From Adineta ricciae (Eukaryota > Rotifera > Eurotatoria > Adinetida > Adinetidae), in the NCBI GenBank assembly GCA_905250025.1, contig CAJNOJ010000092.1, positions 186,001 to 250,000 of the forward strand: a DNA stretch of 64,000 bases, given 5' to 3'. A model generated the notes under the pieces. It worked only from the letters and a program-made list of their open reading frames with translations, searched no databases and was not told where the DNA came from. A program made the translations under genes and the position numbers. Within the stretch, counting starts at the first letter, position 1. Every line of letters starts with the position of its first letter. Of this stretch, positions 56,801 through 64,000 are shown piece by piece.

Positions 56801-58882
56801 GCTCGCGTTCAACAAATCATGAACGAAAGTATAATACCGATTGTATCGAATTCAAGCAAGCCACAAGTATTTTCATCGACAGCACATATTGTAAGAAAAC
56901 GGAGGAAAAGATTGTTCGTCTACCCCTTTCTCACTGCCCTCGAACAACTCGAATTAGCTGATTGAGACTGAACGTTTTACTGTTGATTCTCTTAGATACC
57001 AACTGCACTCCACGAACGACTGGATAACCAAACAAATATGAAATCACCAGCAACACCTACGTTCCCCATATCCAATCAATCATGTATGTGTTTTACACCT
57101 ATGTTCAAACCAAACTCGAATTCATTTGTTTTGCGATTTTTAGATAATCAGACACGATTGGGCAATGGGTATGAGAGAGACAGAGAAAAAAGCATTCGTC
57201 TTCATTTGAAAATAACTCCTTTTGCATGTAGATTCTCTCGAAATCAGGAAGAAACTTCTCGTCGATCAAGTGCTTCTTCCGCAGCAGGTAAAATATCATT
57301 CTTATCAAATGATTTTCGAAGCTAATATGAACTTCTTAATTTCTATCACGGTATCGTTTCCGCTGCCGACTAATTGAAATATCATTTATCTCGATCTTCC
57401 AAATTTTTGGAACGAAACGCTGTTTTCATTACATCTACGTACTAATCTCCTGAGAGAATGTCATAGTCTAGGAGGATTTTCCTACTTTTCTCGATAATTA
57501 ATCAGAAATGACACATTGACCTTGAAATATGGCGTGACCAAAGTCATTGAGTTTTTTTTATTTTACTTTTAGAAACTGATGTACATCGTAATGGTGCTTA
57601 TCAAGCACATAATGTTAGTCAATTTTGGTATAAAGAGAAAATGTCACGTGAAGATGGTACGTAATGAATATTGAATCACTCATTTGATCAACTTCACTTT
57701 CTGCCTTTGTAGCTATCAATTTATTGAAATCGAAACCAGCGGGAACATTTCTTATTCGAGATAGTCAAGGTTTTCCAGGTTCATATGGCTTAGCAGTTAA
57801 AGTCGAGACATTACCAGTTGGCATTCAAGCAAAAAATGGCGCCGATCCCAATGCTGAGTTAGTTCGACATTATCTCATCGAACGAACACCAACTGGACAC
57901 GTTAGATTGAAAGGCTGTCAAAACGAGCCAGATTTCGGTACGGAAGAAAAAACAAATTCTTCTTTTTAAGAGATTTTCCAGTAGAGAACACTTGAGTAGG
58001 AGTATCTTGAAAGCACATCAAATCATATTCACTCTTCAATGTCATAATATTATTTATTAGTTTTGTTTTCCATGTATACATCTGTTCTTTTGTTTATTTT
58101 TAGTCAATCTCTCAGCTTTAGTCTATCAACATTCAATTACACCTCTTGCCTTGCCAATCAAACTACTCGTACCAGTTGCCGATATCACGGAAGATTATCG
58201 CGTAGCATCGAATCAACAGCATGATACGAGCAAGAAACTCTCGGTTAAAGATTTATTAGAAAAAGGAGCTGGTAATCAACATTGAAGGAGAGAAATTTTC
58301 CGTTTGACTTTTTTGCTTGTGAATTTTAGCTTGTAATGTTCTCTACTTGAATAATGTCGATGTCGAATCATTATCTGGTCAAATGGCTTTAAATAAAGCA
58401 TTACGTGCAACATTTGATAATGCTGACCGTCTGCAGGCGACAATAGTTCATTTCAAAGTATCAAGCACTGGTATCACATTAACCGATACAAAGAAAAAGT
58501 AGGTAGTCGACTAATAAACTAATGAGAAAGACATGCCGGATTATTTAGATTATTTTCTCGACGACATTTTCCAAAGGAATATGTCACTTATTGTGGTGTG
58601 GATTATGAAAACGATCGTTATTGGACACATCAAATGTCGGATTTAGAAATGTTACCACGAGCAAAGTAGATGCAGACAGCTCTTTTTCCGTACAGAAAGA
58701 TTCGAAGTTTCTTTTTTTTCATTAGATGCTTTGGTTTTGTTTCGAAGAAAATTAATGGTAATAATCGCTCAAACCAACCCGAAAATGAATGTCACATCTT
58801 TGCTGAAATTGATCGGACCCAACCATCTTCAGCCATTGTTAATTTTGTATCGAAAGTGATGATCGGAAGTGTACCTGTTTAG
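53899..58882 (+). CDS. Tensin-like adaptor protein (disordered N terminus, SH2 and PTB domains)
   Basis: Thirteen plus-strand exons in consistent phase: 53899-54927, 55268-55370, 55443-56437, 56600-56890, 56996-57083, 57144-57168, 57232-57287, 57573-57656, 57713-57937, 58104-58271, 58330-58498, 58549-58665, 58726-58882; 1,168 aa. The first exon is joined through a 340-bp intron and could instead be a separate gene. The N-terminal 830 residues are Ser/Thr/Asn/Gln-rich, with Leu-rich helices (LDDLVKDLLSEV and EQLIDSLLESV) and three GYxTDTG-like motifs. SH2: FWYKEKMSREDAINLL, GTFLIRDSQGFPGSYGLAVK (the FLIRDS phosphotyrosine pocket), and VRHYLIERT. The PTB follows: NVLYLNNVDVESLSGQMAL, YCGVDYENDRYW and CFGFVSKK. 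This SH2-PTB pair is unique to tensins, which link integrin tails to actin. No PTEN-like phosphatase/C2 domain is present. Confidence 0.9.
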
Positions 58883-60602
58883 AACAGAAAATAATAGAGA
58901 AGCAAATAGATAGTGACGTGAAATTAACTCGTCTCAATGAAGAAAAAAACAAACTAAAGAAACAAAGAAAAAGTATTTTTTCTTTCTATTCTTCTAAATC
59001 CTAATTTTGTTTGTATTTCAAATGACAGACTCGTTTTCTTCCTCTTCATCTACGTTCGTATTGTTCAATATGAAATCAATACTTCTCAATTTGAATCGTT
59101 TACTTTTCCTTCTGTTTTATGTACTGTTCTCGCTCTGTCTCTCCTTGTGGGTGTGAGGTTTTGTTTTGTTAATAGACTCCTTTTTAAAATGAACATTTGC
59201 CTTCTCGTTCGTTTCTTCCTCGAGATTTGTCTCTTTTTAGAAATCGTCGTTTTCGTTCCTTTCTATTCACTCAAATCTTTGTATCGTTTTTACAAACAAC
59301 CGTTTGTATACGCGCGTGTTCGTGTGTTTCATAGTCGAATGGCACTATAATCTTTACTCTTCTTCTTTTGCTGCGCGTGCGTGCGTGCGTGTGTGTGTGC
59401 GTGTGTGTGTGCGTTGATCTCAAGTGATAAGATTCTTCTTCTGTTGGCGTTCTCAAAGAGATGCATTGCATGTTTTTCCTTTGCATCAGTTTGCCTTACT
59501 TAGTCGAACAAATTCGAAAACAAGAAAGAAAAAGAAACAACTCATTTATCTCATCTGGAACAGTGATCAAATGAAGACCTTTCCTCGTCTCTTCTCTTCT
59601 TTTTTTTTGTTTGTTTGTCTGCTGGTGCTCGCTTTACACATTTGTTTTTTGTCTTTGTTCATTGTTTATTCATCAGCAAAAGAAGGAAAAAAAACCTACT
59701 TCAATCATTGTCTTCAACACATTTGTGTTTATTTGTTTTTCTTTTTCGATACGAACAAAAGCAAAGAGAGATGTTTACAAAAAAAAAACTCTTGTATCAT
59801 GTTTTAGACAGCCAAAAAAAAGCAAATCGATGATTTAAATTGCTTTTGGCATCGTGCCATTATCAATTAAGAACTTGTCAATGCGAAAAATCTGGGATTA
59901 AAGTTATGTTTTTGTGTGTTGATAAAACGGCAATCGTTCGCAGTAAGACATGCGAAAATTGAATTCATCGCGACTGAGCAGCGACAGCCGATGTTTTTCC
60001 TCAACAAGAAAAACAGACAAGTTAAATGATCTCAATGAACAACAACAAAAAAATGTCGAACATGAACAATTGATATTCATCTTAATCCGGATGATATTAC
60101 GGAATTAATTATTGTTTGTGTGTTTCTGTTTCTCTCGCTCACCGGCCTTTTTTTTTGTTACTGGAAATCCTCATCTAATGAGAGCTTTTGCCGAAAAGAT
60201 ATGTAGCCGAAGTTGACGGTCGCTGGATGTTAGAATTATATATGTGTGTATTGTATTTAAATGTAACGCCGATGATCAATAACAATGTGATTATCAAAGA
60301 TAAACGGCAAACAAGTGCAGTAGTTGATTATAAACTAGTATTGCAACTCGAAATAACATCCGGAATACAAGAAAGAGAGAGAGAGAGTGGCAAAATATTA
60401 TTTCTATCGACTGAAAAATGATAAGTCATTGCATCGTTGTCGCTGTTATCGATCTGGTGAGTGAATGAATGAGAGTACCCTAGCGAGTATCACTAGCCAA
60501 TTAGTTGGGGGAGAACTCAGTCTTTTTCTTTTCTATTTTTTCCTTCATCATCTTGTTTTTCATTTCTGTCATCATCAGTCGGGCACATTCTCGATGAAAA
60601 AA

Positions 60603-60629
60603 AGAAGAAGAAGAAGAAGAAGAAGAAGG
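60603..60629 (+). repeat. (GAA)n microsatellite
   Basis: Nine or so AGA/GAA units grading into GGAGAA units up to about 60650. Confidence 0.85.
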
Positions 60630-61070
60630 AGAAGGAGAAGGAGAGGGAGAGAAATTCCGGATACAAGGGAGAAATGAGAGTACTACGGTGCACTATTCAT
60701 CTTTGTTTGTTTGCATTATTCTTTTGCTTTGCAATTGATGACACCGTGTAAAGACTGTTGTTTTCTATTCTGTTGAGAAAAAACCGCTTTTTCTTAAAAC
60801 ATCAAATGCGAATCGCGATCATTTATCTTCGGGACTTTTAATTCATCTGTTATTTATTCCCGTCGACCATCTCGCCTTCGATTTATCTCTTGTTCTCACA
60901 CATTACTATCATCATTATTATTATTATCATTATCAATGTAACACTGATTCCATACAAAAGAAATGTTGAATTAATCAAACATATTCACATCTTGACGAAG
61001 AACAAAAACGCGAGACAAATCAATTATTAGCGAAGAGAGAAAAAAAAACTTATTCACTTAAGTATTGAAT

Positions 61071-61092
61071 GAATAATAATAATAATAATAAT
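61071..61092 (+). repeat. (AAT)n microsatellite
   Basis: About seven AAT units. Confidence 0.8.
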
Positions 61093-61239
61093 CTCTTTTT
61101 TTTCTTTTGATTCTTTTTTTTTCTATTTATAAGTGATTACTCTCGCAAAGAAAAGCCTAACAAAAGCAAACTTTACAGGTGAACCTCTTTCCATATCACT
61201 GTGTTCGATTATCGTCGTAATCAATATTTATCAAGTTTG

Positions 61240-62578
61240 ATGACACATACAGTTTCATCAACAAGTGGCTCAACTAATCGGCCACGTCTCTGTCGATCAG
61301 AACATCAGCCAAACATGCTTGAGTACATCGATACCACATTGAACGACGCATTTTCGTCACGCTTGAAGTTACAAATGAACACAACAACAAACAGCACGAA
61401 TACAATCATGCCGAATGCATCTGATCAGTTTGGCAACACCATTGTCGATCAATATCTGCTTTACATACTCTGTCAAAAGTTAAATCCCAATTATATGGAT
61501 GATCGTACCGAACAACTGTACCATTCCTTACATCAATTCTTCGTATCCAATGGTAAAATCTCAAAATCATTCTTTGAATATTCACCACCAACCATCGCTC
61601 GTTCCACTTATTCGTCTCTGTTTAACAACTATACCAGTTTCATCTGGAATGAATTCGACGTGGACATTCTGCTCGAACTCGGTTAGTAGACTTTCACATC
61701 TATTACATATTCATTCGAATTTGCCCCTCTATCGATCCTCTATACATCTGATTATTATTCTAAAGCGAAGTGCGACCCTTATACAGAAATCAATTTTGCT
61801 CTAATGAAATCTTTATTACCTACTTAGACTTGACGTATACATTGAAGTTGTCGATGTCAAAATGACTGTTACTTTCTCAATCGAACGACGAGAGTTCTTT
61901 CCTATGAACCAATTTTCTCAAATCGTCTCGTTTTATTTTTAGCATGCTTCCTATTGAAGTACCGTTTACGTGATATATTTATAATCATCACAAATAATAA
62001 ATGCAGTTCAAATAGTGTTCGACAGAAGATACTTGGTTATTTCGTGGAAATTATTGCCATTTATTACCTTTCGACACAACATCGTGAATTTTTTATCAGT
62101 TCACGTTCAACAGACATGCTCTTTCCATATCCATCAGCGGCTTTAAGGTTTCGACAGAATTTTTCCATGTTTAATGATGCCAATTTCTTCTCTGTACTCT
62201 TCTAGTTCTGAAGGATGTCACACTGGTCAAGATACATCTATATTTAGTAAATTTCTCCGTAAACTATTTGATAATGGTGAAGTTCATTTTGATATGCGAC
62301 AAATAAAACTTCTTCTTCAATCGGATGCATACCAATTCGTCAATAAGAAGTTGGAAAGCAAAAAAATTGGCTTCATTAACTTTTTCGATACAATTATTCA
62401 TTGTCAACAAGAAACATCCTGTGGAACATTGAAATCTCTCTGTCGTGTAAAAATCAAAATGCATGTGGAACACTTTCCGAACGATATCAAGCATTTTTCC
62501 ATATATCCATCGATGACTGATCGTCTATTAACATATCTAACATACGAAAATAAGTATGCATTTGAATCCTACGTGTGA
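61240..62578 (+). CDS. SOCS-box protein with unrecognised N-terminal helical region
   Basis: Three exons, 61240-61681, 61943-62147 and 62206-62578; phases 1 and 2; 339 aa. The start is the first ATG in a frame open only from 61183; an acceptor-like ACAG at 61175-61178 precedes it. The C terminus carries a SOCS box: TLKSLCRVKIKMHVEHFPND, then IKHFSIYPSMTDRLLTYLTY. The LCR.KI and the P..L..YL.Y pattern match elongin-BC binding SOCS boxes. The rest is helical and Ser/Asn-rich, with no ankyrin, SH2, SPRY or WD repeats that I could see. A substrate-recruiting subunit of a Cullin-5 ubiquitin ligase is expected from the box; the substrate-binding part is not identified. Confidence 0.8.
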
Positions 62579-62959
62579 TTTGACTCTCTTATTTTCATGT
62601 TTCATTTTGTTCATATATAATAATTGTGAAGTTTTCTTTTCTCGTGACAATCAATGTATATGTTTGTGTGTATGTGTGTATTTATGAAATATATGAAAGA
62701 AAAAGCAACGCATAAACGGGTGGGTAGATGAGAAAGTTTCTATGATATTCCATTTCTTTTGAATATTCACCATGGTGGATTGAGAGACTATAGAAATTAT
62801 TTGCATGTTTTACTCCCACTTCTTTTCTTTACAAGAAAATCATACACTCTTGGGTCCCTTTATGTACTTAAAACGCTTAGAGAATGCGTCACAAAGTGTG
62901 AATGATGAAATAGTCGCAGATTTTTTTTTCTCGTTTTACTTTTGATTTCTTTCTTTTAG
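62579..62959. other. Spacer between SOCS-box and F-box genes
   Basis: About 380 bp, AT-rich. It ends in a pyrimidine-rich TTTCTTTCTTTTAG immediately at the F-box ATG. No coding exon. Confidence 0.5.
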
Positions 62960-64000
62960 ATGTCTCTAACAGATTTACCCGATGTTGCTTTACTGAAAAT
63001 TTTTCGTACATTCGACCAAATCGAATTAGTAAATTTCTATCAAAATTTTTTGTCATCAAAACGTCTGCGGAATCTGATACATCACAATCCGTGCTTATGG
63101 ACATGTATTCATATAAAATCGACCGTTGATTACAATCTATTTACATGCTTCACTCGTTTGCTAACAGCTAATGCAGCAACAATACGACAATTGGTTATAG
63201 ATGAACTGGACATCATATGTCGAAAGATTTTACTTGAAAACGGGTTTTCATTGAAGAAGTGTTTACAACTTGAAGAACTAACCATTCATGATGAACACAT
63301 TGGAAATAGTTTACACTCGACGAAATTCTGTTCAGCAACATTGAGAACTCTACGTTTAACGAATGATCAGACTAATTTCACCGAAGTGAGTTCGTCAAAT
63401 CAACTGAGAACGTTACATTTAACAATGCATTCAACAGATATTCTCAAAAATCAATTACAATCACTGACTAACTTACATTTGAAAATCATGTTTGATTATG
63501 ATCATCGTTCACACGAGATATTCTCTCGTTTACCTACCTGTTCATTGCACACTTTCACACTTAAATTTCTTTTTGTCAATAACAATTCATCTTTTCCCAA
63601 TGAATTCCATCAATATGTAAACTCTTGCCATTATCTTCATACGTTACAGCTATCCTATTTACACGGCATGTGTCCGTTTCCCCTTCATCACACTCTGAAC
63701 TATCCAAAATATCGACGATTGATCCTAATGAATATCAGCCATCTAAACCAAACGGAAGAATTCATCACTCTGCATCAGTGTACATTGCCCCCTGTGTATT
63801 TCCAATTGAACTCCGCATCCAACCTTAATCGACACTCATCTTGTATTCAACAAACATATTGGCATACGAATCAATTGCTGTCTCTCGATTATATCCAATG
63901 TGTTACGACATCGGTCGAACTCCTCAATGAATACAATATCACATGGTCCGACAAGAATGGTAAAAGCCAATCATTCGAATCGTACTTTCTTCGTTCGGTA
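62960..64000 (+). CDS. F-box protein, partial (runs off the right edge)
   Basis: Open from ATG 62960 to the window end without a stop or obvious intron: 347 codons. The N terminus is an F-box: LTDLPDVALLKIFRTFDQIE, then LVNFYQNFLSSKRLRNLI and CLWTCI, where the F-box motif is LP...L..IF......L....V...L. Downstream segments repeat a Leu-rich pattern, LEELTIHDEHIG, LRTLRLTND, LRTLHLTMH, LTNLHLKIM and LHTLQLSYL, spaced about 25-30 residues apart. These are irregular leucine-rich repeats. Expected role: substrate adaptor of SCF (Skp1-Cul1-F-box) ubiquitin ligases. Bdelloids and other animals have many such F-box/LRR genes. An acceptor-like TTTTAG abuts the ATG, so an upstream exon or a trans-splice is possible. 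Confidence 0.85.
   Translation, partial: MSLTDLPDVALLKIFRTFDQIELVNFYQNFLSSKRLRNLIHHNPCLWTCIHIKSTVDYNLFTCFTRLLTANAATIRQLVIDELDIICRKILLENGFSLKKCLQLEELTIHDEHIGNSLHSTKFCSATLRTLRLTNDQTNFTEVSSSNQLRTLHLTMHSTDILKNQLQSLTNLHLKIMFDYDHRSHEIFSRLPTCSLHTFTLKFLFVNNNSSFPNEFHQYVNSCHYLHTLQLSYLHGMCPFPLHHTLNYPKYRRLILMNISHLNQTEEFITLHQCTLPPVYFQLNSASNLNRHSSCIQQTYWHTNQLLSLDYIQCVTTSVELLNEYNITWSDKNGKSQSFESYFLRSV

Larger units (their letters stand above)
58883..61239. other. 2.4 kb spacer after tensin
   Basis: Holds the tensin 3'UTR and the SOCS-gene promoter. Repeats: GT/CGTG run at 59371-59413, a GAA run at 60603-60629 and an AAT run at 61071-61092. Several open frames of 60-127 codons here are made of low-complexity residues and are rejected. 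Confidence 0.5.

Noticed and set aside
59371-59838. Several overlapping frames of 60-127 codons
   Set aside because: They arise from GT repeats and T-rich low-complexity DNA in the tensin 3' region and give Phe/Leu/Cys-rich meaningless products.
1-64000. tRNA, rRNA, CRISPR and telomere-repeat search by eye
   Set aside because: No GGTTCGA-type B box in a cloverleaf context, no rRNA-like blocks, no repeat-spacer arrays and no TGTGGG-type telomere runs were found. A covariance-model scan would be the decisive test.

Overview
The window looks like a stretch of an animal nuclear genome. The most likely source is a bdelloid rotifer (Adineta/Rotaria-like). The DNA is AT-rich and gene-dense, and most introns I could resolve are about 45-70 bp with GT-AG ends. 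The genes are clearly metazoan: HES, ARNT, tensin, ZASP/PDLIM, SGLT, PAPS transporter, kinesin-3, DUSPs and a SOCS-box protein. The rotifer assignment is inference from gene structure and composition, not a database match. There are no bacterial operons, CRISPR arrays, rRNA genes or recognisable tRNAs.

I rebuilt 25 protein genes by hand, checking that every intron joins exons in matching phase. Layout: a rhodopsin-like GPCR (0.9-2.7 kb, +); an unknown coiled-coil protein (2.8-4.3, -); two axonemal-type genes separated by only 15 bp, a free-standing dynein-stalk-like protein and a DRC8/EFCAB2-like EF-hand protein (4.9-6.4, +); a WRPW-ending HES repressor (7.0-8.0, -) beside a 3.3 kb gene-free block. 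A long minus-strand series follows: TMX1-like thioredoxin, SLC5 transporter, CIA30-domain protein, adenylate kinase 2, PAPS transporter, an intronless Golgi-type glycosyltransferase-like gene, ARNT, an hnRNP D/Squid-like RNA-binding protein, a ZASP/PDLIM-like PDZ protein and a 25-exon kinesin-3 whose largest intron carries a piggyBac-like MITE, then a PPxY four-TM protein.

From 42.4 kb: a ZMYND19 homologue (+), a Rubicon-homology protein (-), two tandem atypical dual-specificity phosphatases (-) and a HAD phosphatase with a probable mitochondrial presequence (+). A 3.3 kb gene-free block follows, then a 13-exon tensin-like gene with SH2-PTB (+), a SOCS-box protein (+) and an F-box/LRR-like gene that runs off the right edge (+).

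Themes. Several products belong to cilia and microtubules (dynein-stalk-like, DRC8-like, kinesin-3), adhesion and cytoskeleton (tensin, ZASP) or transcription (HES, ARNT). There is no sign of a gene cluster with a shared pathway. The most notable general signal is splice-acceptor-like YAG sites 0-20 nt upstream of the start codon in at least 11 genes, together with the 15-bp two-gene pair. This fits either very short 5'UTR introns or spliced-leader trans-splicing, which is known in bdelloids. One ambiguous base (N) lies at 8670.
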